Of a stretch of 42,504 bases of DNA, positions 28,389 through 37,032 are shown piece by piece. The position numbers and the translations under genes are program-made. The notes below the pieces were generated by a model, which saw nothing but the letters and a program-made list of their open reading frames with translations, did no database searches and had not been told where the DNA came from. Position 1 is the first letter of the stretch. The number at the start of each line of letters is the position of its first letter. Source of the stretch: Candidatus Babelota bacterium (lineage in GTDB: Bacteria > Babelota > Babeliae > Babelales > UASB340); contig WJIY01000017.1 of NCBI GenBank assembly GCA_014730005.1, positions 72,800 through 115,303 on the forward strand, read 5' to 3'.

Positions 28389-29702
28389 TTAGGTATTAAA
28401 TTCAACTTTAGTATCCAAATATTCTTTAAAATTTAAATGCAAGTTACTTTTTGCTCTTAAATGGTTGTTTAATAATCCACATGTATCAATAACATTTTTT
28501 TTATTTAAATCTAACTTTTGCAATAAATAAAATTCTTTATGTTTTACAAGCACTAAAATTATATCGGCACTTTTGATACCATCAAGGATCTCTACAACTG
28601 GTTCAAAACCCAAGCTTTTAATTTTCTCAGTAGCAATATTAGGTTCACATACAGATAAGTTCAAAATAATTTTTTTTCTATTTAATTTTTTAGCTATTTT
28701 CAAAGCAGGAGATTCACGCATATCATCAACATTGGGTTTAAAAGTTAATCCTAAAATTAAACAATTTGGTTTTCTTTTTTTTTCCTCGTGAAAAATTTTT
28801 ATCTGTAACAAAGTTTGTTTAATTATCTTTTCTGGTTTTTCGTCATTTATTTTGCGAGCAACTTTTAACAGATTTGTTTTTTTAGGAAAAGCTTCAATCA
28901 AAAACCAAGGATCAACTGCAATACAATGTCCACCTACTCCACAACCAGGATTTAAAATATTCACCCTTGGATGTTTATTAGCCAAAGAAATAACATTGAA
29001 AGGATTTATTTTTGTACATTGCGCAAGATCGGCAATTTGATTTGCAAAAGCTATCGAAACATCACGATAACTATTCTCAACCAATTTTACCATTTCAGCT
29101 GTCTTATCATCAGTAAAATACAATTTGCCTGATACAAACTTTGAATAAAAATTTTTAGCTAATTCTGCCGATTTATCACAAGCTGCTCCAATAACTCTAT
29201 CATTTTTTATTAACTCTTCAAAAATTTTACCTGGCAAAACACGTTCCGGACAATGTGCAACAAAAAAATCTATACCCAATTTCAATCCCGATTTTTTTTC
29301 TAAAAAATTTGCAATCTTTTCCGTTGTGCCAACCGGGACTGTTGATTCTAATATTATAAGATTTCCAGGTGCCAAAACTTTTGCTATTTTAAATGCAGCA
29401 TCATAAACGAATGATAAATCTGCTAAATTATTTTTTTTATTTTTTTTAAATGGTGTTGGAACAGCAATTACAAAACAATCCGAATCTTTTAATTCATCGA
29501 TAACCTGAAACTTCTTATTCTTCAATACCTCATAAAGCCTTGAAGTAATTTCTGGCTCAACAATTGTAGAATTGCCTTTGCTTATTTGTTTAAGCTTATT
29601 TTTATCAATATCATATCCATAAACATTCAATCCACTTTGAGCTGCCAAAATTCCTGTTGGTAAACCTATATATCCCAAACCAAGAATCGAAATATTTTTC
29701 AT
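28389..29702 (-). CDS. wecC: UDP-N-acetyl-D-mannosamine dehydrogenase
   Basis: UDP-glucose/GDP-mannose dehydrogenase family enzyme, 437 aa. The NAD loop is LGLGYIGLPTG at 7-17, with ESTVPVGTTEK at 119-129. The catalytic cysteine is C260 in NPGCGVGGHCIAVDPWFLIE, and this VGGHCIAVDPWF form is characteristic of WecC rather than Ugd. The C-terminal domain has LGLTFKPNVDDMRESPA. It oxidises UDP-ManNAc to UDP-ManNAcA, and the adjacent wecB supplies UDP-ManNAc. GGAG stands 6 nt before the ATG. A UDP-GlcNAc or UDP-GalNAc dehydrogenase is the main alternative, made less likely by the wecB neighbour. Confidence 0.9.
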   Translation of the reverse strand: MKNISILGLGYIGLPTGILAAQSGLNVYGYDIDKNKLKQISKGNSTIVEPEITSRLYEVLKNKKFQVIDELKDSDCFVIAVPTPFKKNKKNNLADLSFVYDAAFKIAKVLAPGNLIILESTVPVGTTEKIANFLEKKSGLKLGIDFFVAHCPERVLPGKIFEELIKNDRVIGAACDKSAELAKNFYSKFVSGKLYFTDDKTAEMVKLVENSYRDVSIAFANQIADLAQCTKINPFNVISLANKHPRVNILNPGCGVGGHCIAVDPWFLIEAFPKKTNLLKVARKINDEKPEKIIKQTLLQIKIFHEEKKRKPNCLILGLTFKPNVDDMRESPALKIAKKLNRKKIILNLSVCEPNIATEKIKSLGFEPVVEILDGIKSADIILVLVKHKEFYLLQKLDLNKKNVIDTCGLLNNHLRAKSNLHLNFKEYLDTKVEFNT

Positions 29703-29724
29703 TACAACTCCAAACTTTTAAAAC

Positions 29725-30912
29725 TTATTGAAAAATAGCTTTCATATCTTTTGCATATTTATATGAAATCAAATTTTGATCATCTAATTTCAATTTAGTT
29801 TTCAAAATAGCAACAATTCTTTTACATGAATTTCCATCCCCATAAATCATAGAAGGCTTAATATCTAAATTTGATACCGAAAAAAATTTATACAAAGAAT
29901 TTAAAATTAAATTTTCATCTGTGCCTACTAAAATTTCACTACCATCCCAAATACCCTCCCAACGTTCTGTTATATCACGTAAAATCAAAACACGTTTACC
30001 TAAACTTACTGCTTCTTCTTGTATGCCACCTGAATCGGTTGCAATAATATCACAATTTATTAACACATAAACAAGATTTTTATAAGACAAAGGTTCAAGA
30101 AGAACAACATTTTTTACTAATCTAATTCCTGATTCATCAATAGCTTTTAAAACATTAGGATTAGGATGATATGGATATAAAATTATCACGTCCGTTTTTT
30201 CTTGAGCAAATCTTTTTATAGCACTAAATATTCGCAATAAACCGGCACCAAAAGATTCCCGTCTATGTGCCGTTAATAAGAGTATTTTTTGTTTATGTTT
30301 TTTATATTGCTCAATAAGTTGAACAATTTTTCTATCTATTTTTATAGTTTGTGTTTCAATTTTACTTCGCATAAAAAATAAAGCATCAACAATAGTATTT
30401 CCTGTACAAAACACATTTTCACGCTTTACCCCCTCTGATAATAAATTTGCGGCAGAAAAAGCTGTTGGCGCAAAATGATAAGTAGCAATTTGCCCAACAA
30501 CTTTTCTATTCATTTCCTCTGGAAAAGGAGATCGCATATTTCCAGTACGTAACCCTGCTTCTACATGACCTATTGGAATTGAAAGATAAAATGCAGAAAG
30601 CGCCGATGCCATTGTTGTTGTTGTATCTCCATGCACTAAAATTAAAGACGGTTTAATTTTTAAGTAAATCTCTTTTGTTTTTTCAAGAATTGTATTTTGA
30701 AGATAAAAAAGATCCTGATTTTTTTTCATAATTTTAAGGTTAAAATCAGGAATAATATCAAAAATTTTAAATACTTCCTCAAGTAATTCAAAATGTTGAA
30801 AAGTAGCACATAGCAAAACAGGAATATTTGACCTTTTTAATTCCAAATACAACGGAATCAATTTAATTGCTTCTGCACGAGTACCAATAACCAGCAAAAT
30901 TGGATTTATCAT
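29725..30912 (-). CDS. wecB: UDP-N-acetylglucosamine 2-epimerase (non-hydrolysing)
   Basis: Interconverts UDP-GlcNAc and UDP-ManNAc. At 395 aa it has the full GT-B-like epimerase fold: VIGTRAEAIKLIPLYLEL near the N-terminus, VHGDTTTTMASALSAFY, GHVEAGLRTGNMRSPFPEEM with the catalytic acidic residues, LLTAHRRESFG, and TDSGGIQEEAVSLGKRVLIL near the C-terminus. It starts with ATG after AGGA. It is separated by only 22 nt from each neighbour, wecC downstream and the unrecognised membrane protein upstream, so it is unlikely to have its own promoter. With wecC it makes UDP-ManNAcA for the surface glycan. Confidence 0.95.
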   Translation of the reverse strand: MINPILLVIGTRAEAIKLIPLYLELKRSNIPVLLCATFQHFELLEEVFKIFDIIPDFNLKIMKKNQDLFYLQNTILEKTKEIYLKIKPSLILVHGDTTTTMASALSAFYLSIPIGHVEAGLRTGNMRSPFPEEMNRKVVGQIATYHFAPTAFSAANLLSEGVKRENVFCTGNTIVDALFFMRSKIETQTIKIDRKIVQLIEQYKKHKQKILLLTAHRRESFGAGLLRIFSAIKRFAQEKTDVIILYPYHPNPNVLKAIDESGIRLVKNVVLLEPLSYKNLVYVLINCDIIATDSGGIQEEAVSLGKRVLILRDITERWEGIWDGSEILVGTDENLILNSLYKFFSVSNLDIKPSMIYGDGNSCKRIVAILKTKLKLDDQNLISYKYAKDMKAIFQ

Positions 30913-30934
30913 ACAATCCTAAAAAATATATTCT

Positions 30935-31777
30935 TTAATTAAAATTAACATTAACCGATGCTGGTATATGTGGATTATTTTCTAAAATCCGCTCTTTTTG
31001 TCTAATCTCTTCCCTTCTAATATTTTCTCTTGATTGTCTATCTTTTCCCTTTTCATTAATTTTGCTTGAATGAATATAATAAGTTAAAACTCGATCTTTA
31101 TCTCTTTCTTTAGTTTCATGCTCTCTTTTTCGAATTTCTTTTATGTGTTTTTCATATAATTTTACTTGAAACTTATAATCCGGATGTGAAATTAAAAGAC
31201 TCATTCGTTCCGTAATTAAATCAATTAAAATTTTAATATTCTCTTCTAAATCTTTAATTTTTTGAAGAAGTTTAGAATATGACGGATCATTTTTTATCTC
31301 CTTACGGGCTTTATCCAAACTAACCCTAGCATTCTTCAATGAACAAGTTGCAAATTCAAAATAATTTCTTGCCAAAACAAGAGGCCAACTTGTTCCAAAT
31401 TTTGCAATAATGCATTTTATTAATAAGTCCTCTGAACAAAAATTAGAACCAATTATTTCATCTGAAAAAATATTGCGTACAATATTTTTAGAAGCAAAAT
31501 ACCGAGCTTCAGGAGTATAAGATAATAAAATTTTATAAATAATATACCCAATCAATACACCTATCCCTGTTCCTACACCTGAAGAAATAAAAAAATCTTT
31601 TAAATTAAGTTTTTTTTTAAAGCTTTTGTTTAACATTAATCCACCCGATATTACTCCAGCAACACCACCAATCCCTGATGCCCACCATTTACAATGACTT
31701 TCTTTTAGTGGTTTAATAAAACTAAAAATAAAAAAAGTAACTAAAATAATAAAAAAATTAATCTTTTTATTCATCAT
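30935..31777 (-). CDS. Unrecognised membrane-anchored coiled-coil protein
   Basis: About 280 aa, family not recognised. Visible are an N-terminal hydrophobic helix NFFIILVTFFIFSFI, and a glycine-rich helical hairpin of two segments (ASGIGGVAGVISGGLM and SSGVGTGIGVLIGYIIYKIL) of the kind seen in small channel-like or membrane-inserting proteins. A hydrophilic helical remainder follows, increasingly rich in K, E and R, with coiled-coil character at about 165-260. The frame can begin at a GTG at 31786; the ATG pair at 31777/31774 fits the signal helix better, but no ribosome-binding site decides it. It lies between a SurA-like gene (10 nt gap) and wecB (22 nt gap) and may be co-transcribed with both. 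Function unknown. Confidence 0.6.
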   Translation of the reverse strand: MMNKKINFFIILVTFFIFSFIKPLKESHCKWWASGIGGVAGVISGGLMLNKSFKKKLNLKDFFISSGVGTGIGVLIGYIIYKILLSYTPEARYFASKNIVRNIFSDEIIGSNFCSEDLLIKCIIAKFGTSWPLVLARNYFEFATCSLKNARVSLDKARKEIKNDPSYSKLLQKIKDLEENIKILIDLITERMSLLISHPDYKFQVKLYEKHIKEIRKREHETKERDKDRVLTYYIHSSKINEKGKDRQSRENIRREEIRQKERILENNPHIPASVNVNFN

Positions 31778-31787
31778 AAAAAACACA

Positions 31788-32747
31788 TTATTTTAAATAA
31801 ACGATTAAAGCTTTCTTTCTAAGCTCCCCTTCAAAATCTTTTTCAAACTTATTTTTTTTATTTTCATGCAAAAATTGTTCAATTTCAGAATATCGCTCCT
31901 TAAGTGTTAAAAGACGCTCTCCTTTTTTATCTTCTAACTTAACTAACTGATACTTATCATTAATCTTAATTGGATCTGAAATTTGCCCGATATCCATTTC
32001 AGAAACAACATGTAATTTAGAAGTTAAAGCCGATTTTTCAATCCAACCTAATTCTTCCCATTTAAACTTATCTTCTTTTTTCAAAATATTATTGGCTGTA
32101 AGTAATTTAGGTGGAGTTTTATTTTCATCAACTAAATCATTGTCAATATCACATATTTTTAATAAATATTTTTCCTGAATCCTCACCGGATTTTTTTTAT
32201 AATATTGTTCAACCTCTTGTGAAGTAACAACCACTCGTTCACTAAATTCAGCATGTTTTAATTTTTCAACAGCCAACATTCGTGCCAGTTGATTTTTGTA
32301 TTCATTTAAAGAAAAACCTTCTCTTATTAGTTCTTCTTCAAATACATCATCTGGCATTTCTGCTAAGCCATTTTGAATTTTAAAAGCTGAAACCTGTTTA
32401 TCAACATCGGCTTGCGTAGGAAATAAGTGTCTTTCTGAAGATTTTTGTAAAAATAATTCTTCATTAATAGCCTCTTGCAATGTAAAAAAACCACCATTTT
32501 TTACAATTTTTGGAGTTTCCAGGTCTGATTGCAAAATACAAACTCCATTTACTTTGGCAACAATTTTATCAACAGTTTCCTTTTTAGGTTTTGATGTTTT
32601 CTGCTTATCTTTCAAATCAGTTTTTAAATTATCAACTTTTGCTTTACAAATATTTTTAGAATTATTTTTTACAGTCGCAGAATTAATAAATTTGCATGAA
32701 AATAATAATAAAAATAAAAAGACATAAAAGTTGTTTTGCACTACCAT
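31788..32747 (-). CDS. SurA-like periplasmic foldase
   Basis: About 319 aa. An N-terminal secretion signal NFYVFLFLLLFSCKF is followed by a lysine-rich linker and then VDKIVAKVNGVCILQSDLE, a clear match to the start of the SurA N-terminal domain. Helices such as ALQEAINEELFLQKSSER and EELIREGFSLNEYKNQLARM follow. The C-terminal half contains a reduced parvulin-like segment (ELGWIEKSAL ... MDIGQISDPIKINDKYQLVKLED) lacking most catalytic positions, so a chaperone role without isomerase activity is likely. A longer frame starts with GTG at 32786; the ATG at 32747 puts the signal at the N-terminus. LFSC could be a poor lipobox. It probably assists outer-membrane or exported proteins. Confidence 0.72.
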   Translation of the reverse strand: MVVQNNFYVFLFLLLFSCKFINSATVKNNSKNICKAKVDNLKTDLKDKQKTSKPKKETVDKIVAKVNGVCILQSDLETPKIVKNGGFFTLQEAINEELFLQKSSERHLFPTQADVDKQVSAFKIQNGLAEMPDDVFEEELIREGFSLNEYKNQLARMLAVEKLKHAEFSERVVVTSQEVEQYYKKNPVRIQEKYLLKICDIDNDLVDENKTPPKLLTANNILKKEDKFKWEELGWIEKSALTSKLHVVSEMDIGQISDPIKINDKYQLVKLEDKKGERLLTLKERYSEIEQFLHENKKNKFEKDFEGELRKKALIVYLK

Positions 32748-32811
32748 ATCAAAATACCATTCAATTTTAATATTTAAATCAAACACATACTATTTTATAT
32801 TTTAATAAAAT

Positions 32812-32844
32812 AAAAAAAGCGGGCAAGTTTTTTGCCCGCTTTTT
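32812..32844 (-). terminator. Intrinsic terminator of the PrsA-like gene
   Basis: A perfect 8-bp stem GCGGGCAA (32819-32826) pairs with TTGCCCGC (32832-32839) around a 5-nt loop. On the minus strand it is followed by a run of seven T, and on the plus strand by five T. It starts about 36 nt after the stop of the foldase gene at 32876, so it is the natural rho-independent terminator for that transcript. It also sets the upstream limit for a promoter of the SurA-to-glycan gene run. It is one of the few GC-rich hairpins outside the repeat array. Confidence 0.88.
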
Positions 32845-32875
32845 CATGTTTCTAAGTATTTTCAAAAAAACCTTT

Positions 32876-33916
32876 TTAAACAGCTGCTGATGGTGAAGTT
32901 TCTTTTACATCTTCCTCTTTTTGTTCGGCTTTCGTATCACTTTTAAAAAAGTTTTCATTAACATCAACTGTAAAGTCTTTTTTTATTTCACCAACTCTTT
33001 GTTCAAGTATATCTCTAAATTTATTATTTTTAAGCATTGCCTCTAATTGAGTTTTAATTTCACTTATCTGAAAGTATGTAGGATCCTGCTTATCAGAAAC
33101 ATAAATTACCCAAGTATTTTTACCAACATTAACTTTTTCAATTGCTGGCAAATTTTTCAAAGCAAATGCTTTTTGTCTTATAACAAGAGGAATATCATTT
33201 AATTCGAAGTCTTTCTTTTCTTTACTAATTCTTCCAAAATCCTGGAAGCTTTTTGCATCTTCCTTTTTAGCTAATTCAACAAAATCTGATTTTCTATCTT
33301 TTACTTCATCGTAAAAATTATTTGCTTTTTCTTTGTTATCAAACTTTATTGCTGACAACATAACCCCACCTGGTTCCTTAATAAATTTTTCTTTATTTTC
33401 TTTATAATAATCATTAATTTCACTATCAGAAACTTTAATATCATCAAAAATCTTTGATTCAAAACGTTGTACCAAAAGCGAACGTTTTACCAAATTTTTC
33501 ATTTCTTCAAAATTTTTAATAAATTCAGGATCCTGATCAATATTATTTTTATTGGCCCAAGCTAAAATGATTTCTTGCTTTATAAGCTCATCAAAAAATT
33601 TACGTTTTATAGGCATTGGTAAAGAATCAGTAGAAGCTCCTCTAAAATATGGGTTCATCTGCAACATTTGATTAAGATGTTTATTAAACTCGGACTCTCT
33701 TAAAACAGGTTTGCCATCAATATTTAATAAAACCTCACCTGTTCCTTGAGTTTCAGGTTTAGAAATTTCAATCTCTTTTTGTACAACCTCAACAATCTCT
33801 TCCGCTTTATCTGTCTTTTTTTTAAACCAATCAAAAATTTGCTTACAACCCGAAAACAAGACTAATATACTTAAACAAGTTCCTAATTTTACAATATTTT
33901 TAAAATTCCCCTTCAT
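32876..33916 (-). CDS. PrsA/PpiD-like lipoprotein foldase
   Basis: A 346-aa predicted lipoprotein: signal LGTCLSILVLFSGC with lipobox LFSGC, the cysteine then lipidated. A SurA_N-like chaperone domain follows, from GEVLLNIDGKPVLRESEFN to the long helices FDELIKQEIILAWANKNN and VSDSEINDYYKENKEKF. A parvulin-like domain has GVMLSAIKFDNKEKANNFYD and DFGRISKEK, then KNTWVIYVSDKQ, but the canonical catalytic histidines and FxxxA pattern are not evident. The longer frame opens at 33967; the ATG at 33916 is preferred because AAAGGAAG precedes it by 5 nt and it begins the signal peptide. It helps fold exported proteins in the periplasm. It has its own terminator. Confidence 0.8.
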   Translation of the reverse strand: MKGNFKNIVKLGTCLSILVLFSGCKQIFDWFKKKTDKAEEIVEVVQKEIEISKPETQGTGEVLLNIDGKPVLRESEFNKHLNQMLQMNPYFRGASTDSLPMPIKRKFFDELIKQEIILAWANKNNIDQDPEFIKNFEEMKNLVKRSLLVQRFESKIFDDIKVSDSEINDYYKENKEKFIKEPGGVMLSAIKFDNKEKANNFYDEVKDRKSDFVELAKKEDAKSFQDFGRISKEKKDFELNDIPLVIRQKAFALKNLPAIEKVNVGKNTWVIYVSDKQDPTYFQISEIKTQLEAMLKNNKFRDILEQRVGEIKKDFTVDVNENFFKSDTKAEQKEEDVKETSPSAAV

Positions 33917-34223
33917 AAAAACTTCCTTTACTATAAAGTGGTTAAACATCCAAGATATTAAAAACACAGCAATTCCATTTATTAGTGAATCAATTTATTA
34001 ATGAATCAATCGTATCACACACTATCAAATTTTCAAGTAGTCTACTTAAACTAAAAAATTAGAAAATTTATAAATATAGAATCCCATTTGTAATATATGT
34101 AATTACCGGTATAATTTTCAATATAAAAAATAAGTATTTTATTGAGTCAATCAACAAAAAGTTTTCTTTAATTATTAAAGATTCAACATTTTGCAATCTA
34201 AAATAATCAAAAAGGTTTAAAAT
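33917..34223. promoter_or_regulatory. Divergent intergenic region, PrsA-like gene / APC permease
   Basis: The 307-nt AT-rich gap between divergent genes must contain two promoters, but no convincing -35/-10 pair can be picked by eye. An imperfect tandem 16-bp direct repeat lies at 33981-33996 and 33997-34012 (13 of 16 identical, core GAATCAAT). It could be a protein-binding site or chance. An AAAAGG ribosome-binding site stands 8 nt before the plus-strand ATG at 34224. No RNA gene or short frame worth reporting is seen. Confidence 0.35.
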
Positions 34224-35513
34224 ATGGAAAAGCAGAAGATTTCACTTTTCACTGCTATTTTGATGAATATAAATGTAATGGTTGGAGCAGGAGCATTTGT
34301 AATGCCGTCATTAATGGCCAAAAAATCCGGATCTTTGAGCTTTTTAGGATGGACCGGAGTAGGTTTAATTTTTATTCCTTTAGTTTTTAGCATGGCAACT
34401 ATATCCAATCTATTTCCAGGTCAAAACAGTTTTTATAATTACAGCGAAAAGGGAATAAACAAATCTGCTGGTTTTATAAGCGGATGGCTATACTCGCTAG
34501 GTTATTCAAGTATGGCTGCAACAATAATAATTGCATTGAAAGATATCTTTGCAAAACAAATTCAAATTCCAATAATCCCCAATAATATGATAATATTTAG
34601 CGCAGTATTTATAGCTTTTTTTTGTTATCTAAACTTATTAAGTCTTTCTACTATAAGCAAAATTCAAAATTTTTCTACAATTTTCAAATTAGTACCAATA
34701 ATTTTTGTAATATTTGTAATGTTTTTTTATTACAATCCAAACATAACTTTTCCATTTAACCAAATCACTACAATAAAATATGCTTTACCCCTTGCCCTTT
34801 TCGGTTTCTGGGGATTTGAATCTTCATCAAATATAAGTCATTTAATACGAGGCGATAAAAAAAATGGATTTCTTTCTGTTATGATTGGTTTTTGTGCAGC
34901 CGTAATAATTTATACTTTATTCAATTTCGGATTACTTCAAATAATGGGAACAACCAATTTGATAATATATAAAAGTCCCGCTTTTCCCGAATTTTTATTA
35001 ATTAAATCAGAAGTAATTTTAAATCTATTAAAAGCAATTATTTCTGCTGCAATAATAACTTCTTATGCAAGTTGTGTTTTTGGAATAATACTTTCTATAT
35101 CTTCAAACATTGAATCTATGGCCAAAGAAAATTTATTCCCATACTCATACATAATTAAAAAAACTAATAAACATTTTCGTCCTACTCTTTGTGTTTGGAT
35201 TCTTGGAGCTACAATATTTTTCTTAGTAAATGTTGTAGGCAATAAAGAAATATTAACAGCAATTTGTAATATTGGAACAATAATAGCCTTTATATTAACA
35301 ATGATATCTATGTTAAAAATTCAAATAAATCAAAAAAATTATATTCAAACAATTCCAACAATTCTATCATTCGGTTCATGTTATATATTATTTTACTATA
35401 GCTGGCTCATGATAGGAGAAACTCTGATGCTAAAAATATTCCGGCTGCTGCCGTTAATTATATTAGCCTTAGGAGGTTTTATCATGTTTAAAATTAATGA
35501 GAACCAAAAATAG
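34224..35513 (+). CDS. APC-family amino-acid permease (tandem copy 1)
   Basis: A 429-aa inner-membrane transporter of the amino acid-polyamine-organocation superfamily with about twelve helices. TM1 has the broken-helix motif NINVMVGAGAFVMPSLMAKK, which contacts the amino-acid backbone in this fold. Further segments are FISGWLYSLGYSS in TM3 and LALFGFWGFESSSNISH in TM6, the second unwound helix. It probably imports an amino acid by proton or exchange coupling; the substrate cannot be read. It is followed 35 nt later by a paralog in the same orientation. In a reduced host-dependent bacterium it would serve nutrient scavenging, but that is context only. Confidence 0.88.
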   Translation: MEKQKISLFTAILMNINVMVGAGAFVMPSLMAKKSGSLSFLGWTGVGLIFIPLVFSMATISNLFPGQNSFYNYSEKGINKSAGFISGWLYSLGYSSMAATIIIALKDIFAKQIQIPIIPNNMIIFSAVFIAFFCYLNLLSLSTISKIQNFSTIFKLVPIIFVIFVMFFYYNPNITFPFNQITTIKYALPLALFGFWGFESSSNISHLIRGDKKNGFLSVMIGFCAAVIIYTLFNFGLLQIMGTTNLIIYKSPAFPEFLLIKSEVILNLLKAIISAAIITSYASCVFGIILSISSNIESMAKENLFPYSYIIKKTNKHFRPTLCVWILGATIFFLVNVVGNKEILTAICNIGTIIAFILTMISMLKIQINQKNYIQTIPTILSFGSCYILFYYSWLMIGETLMLKIFRLLPLIILALGGFIMFKINENQK

Positions 35514-35548
35514 ATTAAAATAATAAAAATCAAAAAATAGGAAATAAT

Positions 35549-36832
35549 ATGGAACAAAATCAAAATAAAATACCTTTATGGATAGCTATATTTATTAATA
35601 TCAATGTGATTGTTGGAGCTGCCTTCTTTTTAGGAGCAGCTGAAGTATCACAAAAAAGTGGAATGTTAGGCCCAATTTCGTGGATGATTTGGGGTCTTAT
35701 CATTTTTCCAATAGTTCTAGCTTTTGCAAAACTTTCAAATTTTTATCCTGAAGCTGGTGGAATATACATATATCCTAAAAAAGAATTAGGCGATTTTTGG
35801 GGATTTGTTGCAGGATGGGGATATTTTATTGCCACCATATCAGGTAATGCCATTATTATGCACAAATTTGCAATACGTTTTTCAGAACTTTTCTTCCCCA
35901 CATTTATTAAAAATTTAGATCCAAATTGTTTAATTTTCGATTTTTTATTAATAACATTTTTTTCTTTATTCAATCTTGCAAATATCAATTTTTTAGAAAA
36001 TGTGCAAATAATTTTTACAATTCTTAAATCAATTCCACTATTTTTTGTTGTAATATCTGGTTTTTATTTATTCAATTTAAATAATATTACAAGTGCTCCA
36101 CTTAATTATCACGGTTTTTTTGAAAGTATTCCTCTTGTTATATTTGCATACATGGGTTTTGAAGTATGTTGTGCAATAACACACCAAATAAAAGATGGTG
36201 AAAAAAATGCATCAAAGGCAATTTTGATTTCATTTGGATTAATAATGGCAATTTACGCCATTTTACAATTCTTTTTATTAGCAATACATGGATCTCAAAC
36301 AACATTTCCATTTTTAGAAATTTTTCCTAAATTAACAAACAATCAAACTATAATAACAATAGGAAATATAATTATTGATTCTGCAATAATGTCATCTTTT
36401 TTAGCCGGATATTATGGACTATTTTATGGAAACAACTGGGTACTTTATGCTCTTGCAAAAGAAAAAAGTTTACCTTTTAATAAACAATTAACAAAACTTA
36501 ACATTTATAAAACACCCTGGATTTGCGTTATATTGCAAGGACTTTTAACTTTTGGATTTTTATTAATAACACAAGATACTTTATATTTAATCTCAATGAG
36601 TGATTTTGCAATAATCATAGCTTATATTCTAGGTTCAATATCATTTGTAGCTATACTATTGCGTACAAAAAATACTAAAAATTTAATCCTAGGAATACTT
36701 GCAATTCTAAGTTGCTCATATTTTATGTATATTTGTATAAAAGAACTAGCCGAATCAGGCTTTCAATATTTAATTCCATTTTTGATAATTTTGGGCTTTG
36801 GTCTTTTATTAAATAAAATGAAAAGAAAATAA
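35549..36832 (+). CDS. APC-family amino-acid permease (tandem copy 2)
   Basis: A 427-aa paralog of the preceding transporter with the same layout: TM1 ININVIVGAAFFLGAAEVSQ, TM3 WGFVAGWGYFIATISGNA and TM6 VIFAYMGFEVCCAITHQIK. In TM1 the usual GAG is GAA, and TM6 carries a double cysteine, so its substrate may differ from copy 1. An AGGAA site precedes the ATG, and the pair is probably one transcript. Its stop codon lies within an AT-rich inverted repeat that may terminate transcription. Confidence 0.88.
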   Translation: MEQNQNKIPLWIAIFININVIVGAAFFLGAAEVSQKSGMLGPISWMIWGLIIFPIVLAFAKLSNFYPEAGGIYIYPKKELGDFWGFVAGWGYFIATISGNAIIMHKFAIRFSELFFPTFIKNLDPNCLIFDFLLITFFSLFNLANINFLENVQIIFTILKSIPLFFVVISGFYLFNLNNITSAPLNYHGFFESIPLVIFAYMGFEVCCAITHQIKDGEKNASKAILISFGLIMAIYAILQFFLLAIHGSQTTFPFLEIFPKLTNNQTIITIGNIIIDSAIMSSFLAGYYGLFYGNNWVLYALAKEKSLPFNKQLTKLNIYKTPWICVILQGLLTFGFLLITQDTLYLISMSDFAIIIAYILGSISFVAILLRTKNTKNLILGILAILSCSYFMYICIKELAESGFQYLIPFLIILGFGLLLNKMKRK

Positions 36833-36856
36833 TTTTTTCAATTTGATTATTTTCTT
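36823..36856 (+). terminator. Possible AT-rich terminator hairpin after the permease pair
   Basis: A perfect 11-bp inverted repeat, AAGAAAATAAT at 36823-36833 and ATTATTTTCTT at 36846-36856, with a 12-nt loop, spans the stop codon of the second permease. Only two of its pairs are G-C and the downstream T-run is short, so stability is low. It may still serve as terminator or 3'-end protector in this AT-rich genome; chance is possible. Confidence 0.3.
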
Positions 36857-37032
36857 GTTCTAATTTTTATAAAAGATTTAAATATAAAAATTATTTTCTT
36901 TCATATTTAAAATATAATTTACTTTTGATTGAAGGATTTATTATAAAAAACATGAACTTGATAATTGATTTGCAATAAAATAGGATGTAGGTCAGTAAGT
37001 ACACTCTCCCGGAATTATTTTAAAAATACCAA

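Noticed and set aside
34217-34408. Minus-strand frame opposite the first permease, and similar frames opposite other genes
   Set aside because: These frames lie antisense to clear genes, have no family resemblance, and their composition is explained by the coding strand.
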